A stretch of DNA of 64,000 bases, taken from the NCBI GenBank assembly GCA_963825615.1, contig CAWGTV010000006.1, positions 372,001 through 436,000 of the forward strand, written 5' to 3'. Position numbers and translations under genes: made by a program. The notes below the pieces were generated by a model that did no database searches, had not been told where the DNA came from, and worked only from the letters and a program-made list of their open reading frames with translations. This document shows positions 35,599-45,844 of the stretch, one piece after another (position 1 is the stretch's first letter; every line of letters begins with the position of its first letter). The stretch is from JAHEDT01 sp963825615. Lineage in GTDB: Bacteria; Desulfobacterota; Desulfuromonadia; Desulfuromonadales; BM103.

Positions 35599-36090
35599 TT
35601 ACCCCTTCAAGTCGTCAGACACATCTTGCCAGTTGGAGATCGGGTGCACTGCGAGGCAGGCATTGTAATAGCGGTGATCCCCGGTAACTTCCTGCCCGAT
35701 CCACGGCGGCAGTTCAATAACCTGGGCTTCATACTCGAGCTCGATTTCAGCCAAAAGCAGGCCGCGATTGTCACCGAAGAATTCGTCAACGTCCCAGACC
35801 ATTCCGGCATAGGGGACACGGTAACGGATCTTTTCGATCAGCTGTTTGCTACAGAGGCGCTCGAGCATCTGAACAGCCTCCTCGGCAGGGATGGGATATT
35901 CGAATTCCAGGCGGGAGGCCCCCAGCGAAGCCCCCTTGATCGTCAGGTAACCTCGCTCATCAGCCAGCCGGACCCGCACAGTACAATCCGGGCCACTGCT
36001 CAGGTAGCCTTGGCGATACTGCGTTCCGGACAGCCCTCTTTTCCAATCGGTGCCACGGACCAGGAATTTGCGTTCGATCTCTACTCCCAA
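35599..36090 (-). CDS. CYTH domain protein (triphosphate tunnel metalloenzyme)
   Basis: A 163-residue stand-alone CYTH/TTM protein. The N-terminal ExExK motif is VEIERKF and the tunnel strands show CTVRVRLADERGYLTIKG and ILEFEYPI-like EFEYPIPAEEA. Family members hydrolyse tripolyphosphate or make cAMP; with ppk nearby a tripolyphosphatase is more likely. The start is TTG at 36090, overlapping the parA stop by 10 bp. Confidence 0.85.
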   Translation of the reverse strand: MGVEIERKFLVRGTDWKRGLSGTQYRQGYLSSGPDCTVRVRLADERGYLTIKGASLGASRLEFEYPIPAEEAVQMLERLCSKQLIEKIRYRVPYAGMVWDVDEFFGDNRGLLLAEIELEYEAQVIELPPWIGQEVTGDHRYYNACLAVHPISNWQDVSDDLKG

Positions 36091-36842
36091 GCGACCCTCC
36101 CCTCGATGCGGGCCCGCACTTCCAGCCAGAGCGCGGCATAGGCCTGGGCAGCCCGGCTACCCGGTGCGTAGCTGCCGAGGGGAGCGCGATGGACACCCAT
36201 CCGTTCCACGTCGCTGGCATAGGGGATCTCGGTGATCAGCATGTGCGGGTATTGCCGCGGCAGGTCGGCGACGATCTCCTGGTGCAGCTTCTTGCGGCGG
36301 TCGACCATCGAGAAGAACGGCAGGATGTGCAGCTTGTCGAGCCCCTGCTCGGCCCGGAACGTCATCAGCTGCTGCAGCGTTCGCAGCGACAGCGTCGTCG
36401 GGATGACCGGCACCAGCAGGGCGTCGGCGGCCTGGAAGACCGCTTCGGACACCAGCGAGATGCTCGGCGGGCAATCGAGGATGATGCAGCCGTACTCGGC
36501 GCCGAGGGGCTTGAGCAGCTTGCGCAGCTGGCGGGTCGGCTTCTTCTTTTCGTCGAGCAGCAGATCGAGATGACGGTAGGAGAAATCCGCCGGCAGCAGG
36601 TCGAGGTTGTCGAAGTCGGTCCCCTTGATCAGCTCATCGAGGTCGTGCTTGCCACGCACCAGCCCCTTGCCGCCCCCTCGGACTTTCGGCTTGACCCGGA
36701 AATAGAAGGTCGCCGCCGCCTGGGGATCGAGGTCCCAGACCAGGGTGGGGATGCCGTCACGGGCGGCCATCCAGGCCAGGTTCACCGCCGAGGCCGTCTT
36801 GCCGACCCCCCCCTTGATGTTGTAGGTGGCGAGTATTTTCAT
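36081..36842 (-). CDS. ParA/MinD-type ATPase in the polyphosphate operon
   Basis: A 253-residue ParA-like ATPase. The deviant Walker A is YNIKGGVGKTASAVNLAW with the signature Lys; DLDPQAAATFYF and IILDCPPSISLVSEAV follow. There is no N-terminal HTH and no ParB nearby, so it is an orphan. Its start overlaps the CHAD gene stop (ATGA) and its stop overlaps the CYTH start, so it is part of a tightly coupled operon ppk-CHAD-parA-CYTH. Orphan ParAs position large cell bodies; polyphosphate granules are an attractive cargo here. Confidence 0.88.
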   Translation of the reverse strand: MKILATYNIKGGVGKTASAVNLAWMAARDGIPTLVWDLDPQAAATFYFRVKPKVRGGGKGLVRGKHDLDELIKGTDFDNLDLLPADFSYRHLDLLLDEKKKPTRQLRKLLKPLGAEYGCIILDCPPSISLVSEAVFQAADALLVPVIPTTLSLRTLQQLMTFRAEQGLDKLHILPFFSMVDRRKKLHQEIVADLPRQYPHMLITEIPYASDVERMGVHRAPLGSYAPGSRAAQAYAALWLEVRARIEGRVAWE

Positions 36843-38420
36843 CGGACATCCTTATCGCTAGGTGATGGCTTGAACATGCCATGACAGATCTTCCGGTTGC
36901 CGGGCCGCGCGAACCGGGCAAAGCGGCCGGAAAAATTCTGCCGTTCAATCGACTGGCGTTTATACAGGGAATCGATCAATACGCCCATGGCCATGAAGAC
37001 GTCTCCCGGCAGGTCGGGCTGTTCGGCCTGCATGGCATGGCCGAAATCTCGCAGGGCATTGGCCTGAACCTCGAGGTCATGGAAATCCCCCAGGGTATCC
37101 TGCAGCCCCTTGAGAGCCTTGATCTGTTTGCTGATCACCTCCGCCGGATGGAGGCTCTGGAAGAACTCCATCAGGTAGCGCAGCTTCTTGCAGCTGATGC
37201 GCAGCTCATGCAGGACAGCCGCCGGGGAGTCCTCGCTGATCGCCAGGCCTTCCTCGAGGACCAGGCGATAGGTCTGCCAGCTCTTGCAGTTGGCGATTTC
37301 GAGGATCGGCCGCATGGCTTTTTCAGGCCACGGTATATCATGCCACGAAACCTCGAGGAAATCACGCCACTCCTCCAGGAAATTCCGGCAACGCTTGGAG
37401 GCCAAGCTGGCGCGCCAGCTGGCGCTGTTCCTGCTGCTGATGCCTGACCAGGTACTCCTGCAGCGGCTGCAGGTCATCCTGCATCGAGGTCGGCAACTCC
37501 GCCCGGTAGCCGGGCAGCTTGAGCAGGTAGACATCGAGGTCGCGAGTTGGCCCGGTGATCTGGCCGAGCCACTTGAAGCCGGGGCGGAACCGACTGCTCA
37601 CCTCCGCCGGCAGCACGCCCTTGACCTGGCTGAGCAAACTGCGGGTACGGCGCACGGCCACCCGGAAATCGTGCAGGAATTCGGGATCCAGGTCCTGCCG
37701 GGCTCCATCGAGGTTGCGCTCCATGGTACCAAGCAGGTGACGCAGCAGCGTGCGCAAGGCCTCCCCGGCCGGCATATCGGCCTGCAGTTCGACCTCCAGC
37801 CTGCTGCTGTAATCCTGCGGTCTTCGGCCGGTCATGGCAAGCACCTCGTCGAGCTGCGGGCCGGCGGGCTCAAGCTTGAGCTGTTCCTGCACCAGTGCAA
37901 GAGCCTTCGCGTACGGCCTGGGGTACCCCTTGACCGCTTCGATGCACAGCCGGAACGGCAGGGGCCGGCCGGCAGAATCTGCGTCACCAACAGCGTTGCC
38001 CTCCTCGACAGTACAGCGCAGAACGGTCTTGCGCGCCTTGTCGAGCAGGGCGGCGCGAGTGACCCGCAGCTGCAGCCGGGCCATGGGCAGCAGGATGCGC
38101 ATTTCGGTCAATTTTGCCAGGGAGTCACGCAACGGCCCGGATGACAGTTGCGCTGGATAACGCGGCGTGGCGGCGATGACCTGGCCGAGCAGCTGGTGGT
38201 CGGCGATGCGCCGCCAGCAGGTGCGGACCTGGCAGGGTTCCTGCTCTTCGAGCAGATAGCCGCCGGCCGCATGCAGGCGCCAGTCGAAGGTGTCGTGATA
38301 GGTGCGCAGGAGGTTTCCGGGAGGCTCGATCCGGACTTCTCCCAGGCTGGCCAGGGCAGCCAGGTGCTGCTCCGGGGTCATCTCATCAGTCAGATAGAAA
38401 TGGCGCGGAGCCAGTGTCAT
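36839..38420 (-). CDS. CYTH-like plus CHAD domain protein, one doubled wobble
   Basis: A 526-residue protein. The N-terminal half resembles a CYTH fold (TYHDTFDWRLHAAGGYLL). Residues about 210-500 are a CHAD domain with its conserved His/basic helices (HDFRVAVRRTRSLL, HELRISCKKLRYLMEFF, LQDTLGDFHD). CHAD domains bind polyphosphate and localise to granules. The frame breaks at 37403/37404 in a Leu codon CT[T/G], joining RQL-ASKRCRNFLEEWRD. The start overlaps the ppk stop (ATGA). Confidence 0.88.
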
Positions 38421-40663
38421 TGATCAGCTCGCAGGTTGCGGCCGCTGAACCCCTTGGCCTTGCGCCTGCGTAGCCGCGTTGCTTCGTGACTGCGCTTCTC
38501 GGCCAAGCCGATCTGGATAATCTGGCTGCTGCGTGCGTCGGCAGGGTTGTCGGCAGTGCGTTGCAAATAGGTTCCATCGGGCTGCATCTCCCAGGCACTG
38601 CGCTGATCGCGCAGCTGGAGCTCCAGGACCTGGCGAATATCCTCTTTATGCTGTGACAAATTCACCGGCACAACGACTTCGACCCGATGCTCCAGGTTGC
38701 GGCGCATGGCGTCGGCCGAGCCGATATAGAACTGTTCATCGCCACCGTTGCGGAAATAATAGATGCGGGCATGCTCCAGGAAACGGCCGACGATGGAGAT
38801 AACCCGCATCGTCTCGGAGAGCCCTGGAAGCCCCGGCCTGACCCGGCAGCTGTCCCGAATGATCAGGTCGATCTTGACCCCGGCCCGCGATGCCGCATAG
38901 AGGGCGCGGGCGATATCGGGATCCTCCAGGGCGTTCATCTTGAAGATGATATGCCCCGGCTGGTCCGGACGGTGCAGGTCGATCTCGCGGCGGATCATCT
39001 CGAGCAGCGCCTTCTTGAGATGCTTCGGCGCCGGCAGCAGTTTATGATAGTTGCGCTTGGGGGTGTAGCCGGTGGTCAGGTAGTTGAACAGCTCGGTGAC
39101 GTCCTGGCCGATGTCCTTGTCGTAAATAAACATGCCGAGGTCGCTGTACAGGCGGGCCGTCACCGGGTGATAATTGCCGGTGCCGATATGCACGTAGCGC
39201 CGCAGCCCCTTGTAATCCTGGCGCACCACCAGGATGACCTTGCAGTGGGTCTTCAGGCCGACCACCCCGTAGGTCACATGGATACCGGCTTCCTCCATGC
39301 GGTTGGCCAGGCGGATGTTGGCCTCTTCGTCGAAGCGGGCCTTCAGCTCGACGACGACGGCCACCTGCTTGCCGTTGTTGGCGGCCCGAATCAGGGTGTC
39401 GATGATCGGGCTGTTCGGCGAGGTCCGGTAAAGGGTCATCTTGATGCCGCGCACCTTGGGGTCGGTCGCCGCCTCGGCGAGGAAGCGCTCCACGGAAGAG
39501 GAGAACGACTCGTAGGGGTGCTGCAGCAGGATTTCTCTGGCATCGCGGATGATGTGGAAAATATTGCGCGAGTTCTGCAGCCCCGGGTGGTCGATCGGGG
39601 TGTGCACAGGGTCCTTGAGCTTGGGCAGGTCGAGCCTGGCCAGCTGCCAGAGGTCGCGCATCCCCAGCATGCCGCGGACTTCGAAGACGTCGGCGGCCTC
39701 ATCCAGGCCAAGCTCCGCGGCCAGACGCCCGCGATGCACGGAGCTCATCTCCGGCTCGACCTGGAGGCGCACGATCGGTGCGAACTTGCGATCCTGCAAG
39801 GTCGACTCGATCTGGGCCATCAGATCATCGGCGCGCTCTTCGTTGCGACTGGTGTTGGCGTTGCGGGTCACCCGGAACAGTTCGCACCCCAGCACCTCCA
39901 TCTCCGGAAAAAGCAGGTCGAGGTTGTTGGCCATGACGTCTTCCAGCAGTACGAAGCGCAGCTGTTTACCGGCCTGAATAAAGCGCGGTGCCCCGGCGCT
40001 GATCGGCACCTTGACGCGGGCCAGCGAAGTGCTATTCTCCTGAGGATAGCGCAGGTTCACGAGCAGGTTGATCGACAGGTTGGAGATGAACGGGAAAGGA
40101 TGCGCCGGATCGATCGATTGCGGCGTTACCAGGGGGAAAATGTTGTTGTAATAGTCCTCCCGGACCGCCTCCTGTTCCCCTCTGTTCAGATCTGCATAGT
40201 TCACCACCTCGATTCCGGCAGCCGCCAGTTCCTGCCAGAGGATCGTCAGCAGTTTTTCCCGCTCCTCGTGGTGGCTGCGGACGAAGTCGTAGCAAAGAGC
40301 GATCTGTTCCCGCGGGAAGCGCCCGTCGAGAGACTCCGCCTGGACACCGGCGCCGACCTGCTGCTTGAGCCCGCCGATACGCTTCATGAAAAACTCGTCG
40401 AGGTTGGAGCCGGCGATTGCGGCGAACTTGACCCGCTCGAGCAGCGGCGTGCGTGCATCCTTCGCCTCGGCAAGGACGCGCTGGTTGAACTGCAGCCAGG
40501 TCAGCTCACGATTCAGGTATATGCGCGGGTCGTCAAGATCGATGATCTCGGGGACGACGGCAGCGGCGGCAAACTCCCGAACCGGATTTCCGGACTTCTT
40601 CCGTGGTTCTGCAGAACCGGATACCACCGACAATTCGGCAGATTTCGGTTTTCTTTTGGTCAT
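38417..40663 (-). CDS. ppk1: Polyphosphate kinase 1
   Basis: A 748-residue PPK1 that makes polyphosphate from ATP. Seen are LNRELTWLQFNQRVLAEA and GSNLDEFFMKRIGGL at the N-terminus, the autophosphorylated His region YVHIGTGNYHPVTARLYSDLG, and HARIYYFRNGGDEQFYIGSAD near the end. The N-terminal 40 residues (Lys/Ser rich) are an extension. It is the first gene of ppk-CHAD-parA-CYTH and has a three-repeat PHO box 75-102 bp upstream. It is intact. Confidence 0.96.
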   Translation of the reverse strand: MTKRKPKSAELSVVSGSAEPRKKSGNPVREFAAAAVVPEIIDLDDPRIYLNRELTWLQFNQRVLAEAKDARTPLLERVKFAAIAGSNLDEFFMKRIGGLKQQVGAGVQAESLDGRFPREQIALCYDFVRSHHEEREKLLTILWQELAAAGIEVVNYADLNRGEQEAVREDYYNNIFPLVTPQSIDPAHPFPFISNLSINLLVNLRYPQENSTSLARVKVPISAGAPRFIQAGKQLRFVLLEDVMANNLDLLFPEMEVLGCELFRVTRNANTSRNEERADDLMAQIESTLQDRKFAPIVRLQVEPEMSSVHRGRLAAELGLDEAADVFEVRGMLGMRDLWQLARLDLPKLKDPVHTPIDHPGLQNSRNIFHIIRDAREILLQHPYESFSSSVERFLAEAATDPKVRGIKMTLYRTSPNSPIIDTLIRAANNGKQVAVVVELKARFDEEANIRLANRMEEAGIHVTYGVVGLKTHCKVILVVRQDYKGLRRYVHIGTGNYHPVTARLYSDLGMFIYDKDIGQDVTELFNYLTTGYTPKRNYHKLLPAPKHLKKALLEMIRREIDLHRPDQPGHIIFKMNALEDPDIARALYAASRAGVKIDLIIRDSCRVRPGLPGLSETMRVISIVGRFLEHARIYYFRNGGDEQFYIGSADAMRRNLEHRVEVVVPVNLSQHKEDIRQVLELQLRDQRSAWEMQPDGTYLQRTADNPADARSSQIIQIGLAEKRSHEATRLRRRKAKGFSGRNLRADQ

Positions 40664-40737
40664 GGCTTCTCCTGGTCTTCGGATCTGCCGGTCCCGCGCC
40701 CGGCGAGGATTTCCGACATTAAAGTATAGCCCATCAA

Positions 40738-40765
40738 AATTAGAAAACCATTAGGTTTATGTTAG
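40738..40765 (-). promoter_or_regulatory. PHO box upstream of ppk1
   Basis: On the minus strand CTAACA, CTAATG and CTAATT occur at exact 11-bp spacing (plus-strand 40760-40765, 40749-40754, 40738-40743). It lies 75-102 bp before the ppk start and matches the arrangement in front of pstS. Confidence 0.65.
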
Positions 40766-40828
40766 CGTCTCGGGCGGGAAAGAGATTGTTTGCAAAAAAT
40801 TCATGCCTTTTGTGAAAAACCGCAAAGG

Positions 40829-40845
40829 CTAACACAACTCTAACG
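40829..40845 (+). promoter_or_regulatory. PHO box upstream of the HhH coiled-coil gene
   Basis: CTAACA at 40829 and CTAACG at 40840, 11 bp apart, 63 bp before the start codon. It is divergent from the ppk box. Confidence 0.6.
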
Positions 40846-40907
40846 TTACAGGGGTAGAGAGGCTGGAGAGCTTTGGCCGGCAATGCCACCACTTATGGAG
40901 AAACCCC

Positions 40908-41429
40908 ATGGAATTCCGCAAAACGCTGCAACATATCGACGGGATCAATAAAGCGATTGCCTCCCGCATTGTCGACAAAGGCTTCGACTCCCTCGAAAAG
41001 CTGGCCGGCGCCGAACCCGCCGATCTGGCAGGGATACCGGACCTCACCGAAAAAGCAATCGATGAGATCCTCATGCAGGCCCGGACGATGTTGACGAGCC
41101 AGCAGAAGGAAGAAGAGTCCCTGGCCGAACTGACCGAAGACACCGAGAAGCTCAAAGATGCGGTCGAGCAACTGGTCCTGAACATCCGCAACCGCTTTGA
41201 CGAAACGACGGCACCGAAAGAACAGCTCAAGGAACTGCGCAAGGAAACCGCGCGGACCCTGGCTTCGCTCGAGAGGGTCGAAGCCGCGCTCACCGACCAG
41301 CTGCGGCGACTTGGCAAAGGGCTGGTCAAAGCCGATCAGCAGATTTCAGAGGTCGCCGGGCTGGGCGTCGACGAAGTGGTGTCCGGCTTGAAAAAAGCCC
41401 GTAAAAAGATTGACAAGGCGTTCGATTAG
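40908..41429 (+). CDS. Helix-hairpin-helix plus coiled-coil protein, Pho-controlled
   Basis: A 173-residue protein, no named family recognised. Residues 1-60 hold one or two helix-hairpin-helix units (IDGINKAIASRIVDKGFDSLEKLAGA, DLAGIPDLTEKAIDEIL). Residues 65-140 form a long amphipathic coiled coil. The C-terminus is basic (GLKKARKKIDKAF). The PHO box before it, the divergent ppk promoter and a second HhH protein at the far side of the locus suggest a DNA- or granule-associated protein made on phosphate starvation. Confidence 0.7.
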   Translation: MEFRKTLQHIDGINKAIASRIVDKGFDSLEKLAGAEPADLAGIPDLTEKAIDEILMQARTMLTSQQKEEESLAELTEDTEKLKDAVEQLVLNIRNRFDETTAPKEQLKELRKETARTLASLERVEAALTDQLRRLGKGLVKADQQISEVAGLGVDEVVSGLKKARKKIDKAFD

Positions 41430-41478
41430 CAGGTGCGCCTGCCGCCTGGTGAGGCTGCAGCGATCCGCCAGGCCCGCT

Positions 41479-41610
41479 TCATTTTTTCCCCTTGATCTTT
41501 TTCGGCTTGCAGAGATGGGCTTTCTTGTCCGTTTTGGCGCCACACTTTTCACAGGCGAAGGTTGCATCCTTTTTTTTGACCTCTGACTCGCCCTTCAGGC
41601 ACTTGCTCAT
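41479..41610 (-). CDS. Tiny zinc-ribbon-like protein
   Basis: A 43-residue basic protein with FACEKCGAK and LCKPKK, giving CxxC followed by one Cys and a His; a small zinc site is possible. It starts 6 bp after GAGGA. It is convergent with the HhH coiled-coil gene and divergent from ppx. Confidence 0.55.
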   Translation of the reverse strand: MSKCLKGESEVKKKDATFACEKCGAKTDKKAHLCKPKKIKGKK

Positions 41611-41736
41611 GATGTCCTCGACATTTTTCACTAGGGTTGTCTGCTGACTGCTGTTTTGCGTTACAATAAATGTGACATGCCAATCAGGAATAGCAAGCGG
41701 CAAACCATACCCTGTGACCGGAAGCCCGCAACAACC

Positions 41737-43293
41737 ATGACTCAGCAGCGCCTTGCCGCTATCGACATCGGCACCAACTCGATTCGTTGCATCAACGTGG
41801 AAGTGGATGAGAAGTCCGGCTTCCGGGTCCTCGATGACGAGAAAACCACCGTTCGGCTGGGCGAAGGGCTGTCAGAAACGGGGATGATCTCGGCGGCAGC
41901 CTGGGAGCGGGCCCGCGAAGCGCTGCTGCGCATGCGCAAGATCACCGATGGCCTCGGCGCCTCGTTCATCGAGGCCGTCGCCACCAGCGCAGTACGCAAG
42001 GCCAGCAACGGCGGGGCCTTTGTCGCCGCCATGCAGGAAGAGACCGGGGTCGATATCCGGGTCATCGATGGCGAGGAAGAAGCGGAGCTGGCCGCCCTGA
42101 GTGCCCGGCACCATTTTGACATGGCCAACACCCGCTTCGGGCTGGTCGATATCGGTGGCGGCAGCGTCGAGATCGTCACGGCGACCGGCATCCATATCGA
42201 GGAGGTTTTCTCCCTCGAGCTGGGGGCGGTCTTCCTCACCGAGAACTTCCTGAACAGCGACCCGATCAGCGGCAAGCAGATGACGGCACTGCGCAAACAC
42301 CTGCGCAAAACTTTGCGCCACGAGCTGGCCGGCCATGAATTCGCCCTGCAATGCCTGATCGGATCGGGCGGCACCATGACCAACATCGGCAGCATGGTCA
42401 TGGCCCGCCGCAGCGAACAGTACGACAGCGTACACGGCTACGAAGTGCTGCATTCCGAGGTCGTCCACCTGCTGGCAACGCTCGAACGCAAAAGCTGCCG
42501 GGAGCGCCGCGACATCGCCGGGCTGAGCCCGGAGCGGGCCGACATCATCGTCGCCGGTGTGGCGGCGGTCGATGAGCTGATGCGGGCCCTGGGCACCAAC
42601 CTGCTGAAGATCAACGAACGCGGTATCCGCGAGGGGCTGATCATCCGCAGCCTGATGAAATACGGCCTCTGGACCATCGGCGACGAGTTGCGTGAGTGGC
42701 GTTCGTCGCTGCGTGACTTCGCCCGCTCCTGTCATACCGACGAGGTCCACTGCGAGCAGGTGCGCAAGCTCAGCGTCGCCATCTTCGACGCCCTGGAAAA
42801 GACCTTCGCCATGGGACCCCGGGCCGGCCAGATGCTCGAGGCGGCAGCCTTGCTGCACGATGTCGGCTACTTCATCAGCTACAGCAAGCACCACAAGCAC
42901 TCCTACCACCTGATCCGGCATGCCAACCTTTTCGACTTCACCCCGCGGGAGATCGAGATCATCGCCAACATCGCCCGCTACCATCGCAAGTCCCTGCCGA
43001 AACCGCACCACGACAACTTTCGCCGGCTCAGCCCTCAGGACCAGGAGCTGGTGATGAAACTCGGCGGCATCCTCCGCCTTGCCGACGGCCTCGACCGGCG
43101 CCGCAGCCAGCTGGTCGATCATCTCACGTGCCGCCTCAGCAAAGAGCGCCTCACCATCGACCTGGGCGGTGACGGGGACCTCTCCGTGGAGATCTTCGGC
43201 GGCCAGGCCAAGGGGGACATGATCGAAAAAGCCTTTGCGCGCAAGCTGGTGGTCCGTCACAAATCCTCTCCCGCCGCACCCCCTTCCGCTTAA
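41737..43293 (+). CDS. ppx: Exopolyphosphatase/ppGpp phosphohydrolase with HD domain
   Basis: A 518-residue Ppx/GppA protein. The ASKHA nucleotide fold shows AAIDIGTNSIRC, VDIGGGSVEI and GSGGTMTNIG; residues about 320-500 are an HD-like C-terminal domain (AALLHDVGYFISYSKHHKHS, RYHRK, LADGLDRRRSQLV). It degrades polyphosphate from the ends, opposing ppk. I chose ATG 41737; in-frame ATGs at 41656 and 41677 give an unlikely extension. No PHO box was seen in front. Confidence 0.93.
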   Translation: MTQQRLAAIDIGTNSIRCINVEVDEKSGFRVLDDEKTTVRLGEGLSETGMISAAAWERAREALLRMRKITDGLGASFIEAVATSAVRKASNGGAFVAAMQEETGVDIRVIDGEEEAELAALSARHHFDMANTRFGLVDIGGGSVEIVTATGIHIEEVFSLELGAVFLTENFLNSDPISGKQMTALRKHLRKTLRHELAGHEFALQCLIGSGGTMTNIGSMVMARRSEQYDSVHGYEVLHSEVVHLLATLERKSCRERRDIAGLSPERADIIVAGVAAVDELMRALGTNLLKINERGIREGLIIRSLMKYGLWTIGDELREWRSSLRDFARSCHTDEVHCEQVRKLSVAIFDALEKTFAMGPRAGQMLEAAALLHDVGYFISYSKHHKHSYHLIRHANLFDFTPREIEIIANIARYHRKSLPKPHHDNFRRLSPQDQELVMKLGGILRLADGLDRRRSQLVDHLTCRLSKERLTIDLGGDGDLSVEIFGGQAKGDMIEKAFARKLVVRHKSSPAAPPSA

Positions 43294-43382
43294 CAGACTT
43301 CTCACACAGCCATAACTCTGCCGGAACAGAGCCGGTAGATGCTCCCCTTATCACATGAGGGGTCCGCCCGGACCGGGAGTTT

Positions 43383-45844
43383 ATGGAAAACGCGATCTTG
43401 TTTCCCGCCAGCACGCATCACGCCAGGCAACCTGCACCAACGGAACTGGCCACCGCCATCGCCCGCCTTGGCATCGACTCCCGCTCCGAGGAGCAACTCA
43501 TCGGTTCGCTGCCTTTTGGCGCCCAGGACACCACGGCCGGCTCGGAAACCGAGCTGCAGGTCGCCGTGGCGGGGCGCCGCAGCGATGTCGATCTGCCCCT
43601 GACCATCGAGGCGTCCTCCTACTTTGAAAACCTCCTGAGGCGCGCCCGCTCCGGCGACGGCTCCGACCGACCGATTCACGCCCTGGAGGAATTCCTCGCC
43701 GACAACCAGAGAGGGATCTGGGAGAACAGCGGCGTCCGCTTCCCGTACCATCTGCTGCATGGCTATGCCCGCGACGTATTCCAATGCGACCTGCGCGCTG
43801 ACAAGCTGAACCCGAAGAGCGGCCCGCGTTCAGACCGCGGCCGCTACCTGTCCGGCCCGGAGGACGACCAAACCGTCAGGGTGCCGATCAGCTACCTGAT
43901 CAAACTGGCCCTGGCCGACCTGATCGGCAGGCAGGAGAAGCTGCCGGGCAGCATCAAGGAGACCGGCCGCAAGTTGATGGCGCACTACCTCAACGACAAC
44001 ACCTCCCCGGAGACCTACTCTTTCCATGTCGTCCCGATACGCCCCGATGCCGGCATGGGCAAGGCGCTCGCCCGGGAGACGGCCAAGCGCTTTCTTTTGA
44101 CCAGCCTGCTGGTGGACTATGCCAACCGGAGGTTCGACCTGGCCGACTCGGGGCAGAAGGCGATGATCTACTTTGCCCCCCACCCGCCGCTGCGCCAGAA
44201 AGCCCTTAACAACATCATCCCCGACAGCTTTTACCGCGATCTCTACATGAGCCCCTGCCTCTCCGGCTGGCAGCAGGGAGAGCAGAAGCACCGTTACATG
44301 CACCTCTGCCACCAGGTCTTGAGCCGCAGCCAGATCAATGCCGTGGCCAAGCTCCGCGAGGCCGGGATCATCACCAACAACCTGGTGGTCCTGCCGCCGC
44401 TGTCGAACACCAGCCTGGCCAACAACGGCACCCACATCAGCCTCGGCAGTCAACGCCTCGGCGCCTTGCTCAAAGACAGGACCAGCGGCTTCGACGCCCG
44501 CCACGAAAAGCTCATCGGCGACCTGGTGATCAAGGTCGCCGAGCACTTCCTGCCGCTATTCGTCGGCACCTACTCGGCCGCACCCTACCGCCTCGGCTTC
44601 AGTGATTTCCACCCGGAGACTGCCCTCGGCTTCCTGCCGCACGAGCTGGACTACACCCACCTGCGAATGCTCTGGCGGCGCTGGCGCAAGAAAGCCAGCC
44701 TGTCGCTGTGCGGCCGGTCCGTGACCCCCTTCGGCCCACCCTGGCTCGACCACGGCTTCAGCCGGCTCTGCAATCTGAAGGGCGACTTCGTTCCCGACTT
44801 CAGGCTCCTCGACTACCCGGTCTGTTTCCTTTCCACCAACCGCAGCCCGGCCCTCAACGGCCAGCTCGGCAACCAGGAGCGGTTGAAAGAAGATCTCGCC
44901 AACATGGGGATCAGCGACCAGCAGATGTCGCTCTACCTGTTTCTCAAGCCCAGGGAATTCGAGACGATGGGTTTTTCCGGGGTTGAAGGACGGCATTACA
45001 GCGTCTTTGAAAACTTCGGCCGCGACCTGGGCAACGCCACCAGCATCCAGGGGCTGGTCATTGCCCTGGCCTACAAGCTGATCGCCACGGGACGCATTAC
45101 ACATGCCGATATCCCTGACGACCCGGCCCTGGAAAGTGAGCGTCGCCAGATATTCTTCGGTGCGGCCATCGATCTGCCGACCTTCTTTGTCCACCAGAAC
45201 AGCAGCAACCGTTTCCTGCAAAGAATCCTGGCGAAGACCAAGCGCACCCGCAGCAGCCGTCGCTACCCGGGGTACCGGCGCGTTTACAATATCGAGTACC
45301 GTCACGCACTGATCGAAATCCTCCGGGATGAAGCGCCGGACCTGATTGCCTCCATGAACCAGGGGTACAACCTCGAAGACCTGAAGCTGCGCCTCGATTT
45401 CCCAGGGGAATGCTCGACGTCAGGCAAATTGACCCAGGGCATCCTGGCGCGTCTCAACACCAGGAATCCCATGAGCGTGCCGGCCGAACAGTTCAACCAG
45501 GCCGCCGAGGACCATTACCGGGAGACCTTGAAGCAAGTCTCACCTGGCTGAAGCGCTGGAATATCTCGAGCGCGACCTGCAACGCCTCGACCAGGCGGCC
45601 TGCCTCGGCGATAGCACCATGCTCGAGGCCCTGAAATACAACCTGAACGGCCAGAGCGCCAGCAACTTTCTCAAGAACATCAAGCGCGACCTGCTGGCCG
45701 ATGAGCTGGATATCGAAACGCTGCAGCGCTTGATCAACCTGCTGATTTTCAGCATACACCGCGACCAGGCCCGCGCCGAGCGGGCCCTGCAAGCCGCCAG
45801 GACGGAAGATGCATCATACCACACCAGTACATCGAGCGGGATAG
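43383..45844 (+). CDS. Large protein of unknown function, two doubled wobbles
   Basis: About 819 residues, not recognised. It appears soluble: no signal peptide and no membrane helix. It contains FRVPISYLIKLALADL-like helical text, SLCGRSVTPFGPPWLDHGFSRLCNL, FETMGFSGVEGRHYSVFENFGRDLG and a basic RTRSSRRYPGYRRVYN segment. Frame breaks are at A45536/G45537 (Gln, CA[A/G]) and C45820/A45821, giving a C-terminal helical region (LERDLQRLDQAACLGDSTMLEALKYN). The end overlaps the decarboxylase gene start by about 35 bp, so the two products are probably made together. Confidence 0.75.

Noticed and set aside
38687..40729. 680-residue plus-strand open frame opposite ppk1
   Set aside because: Antisense shadow of a clear PPK1 gene; high-GC coding DNA often leaves the opposite frame open. 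The same holds for 16475-18217 opposite aor and 26920-29139 opposite the kinase.
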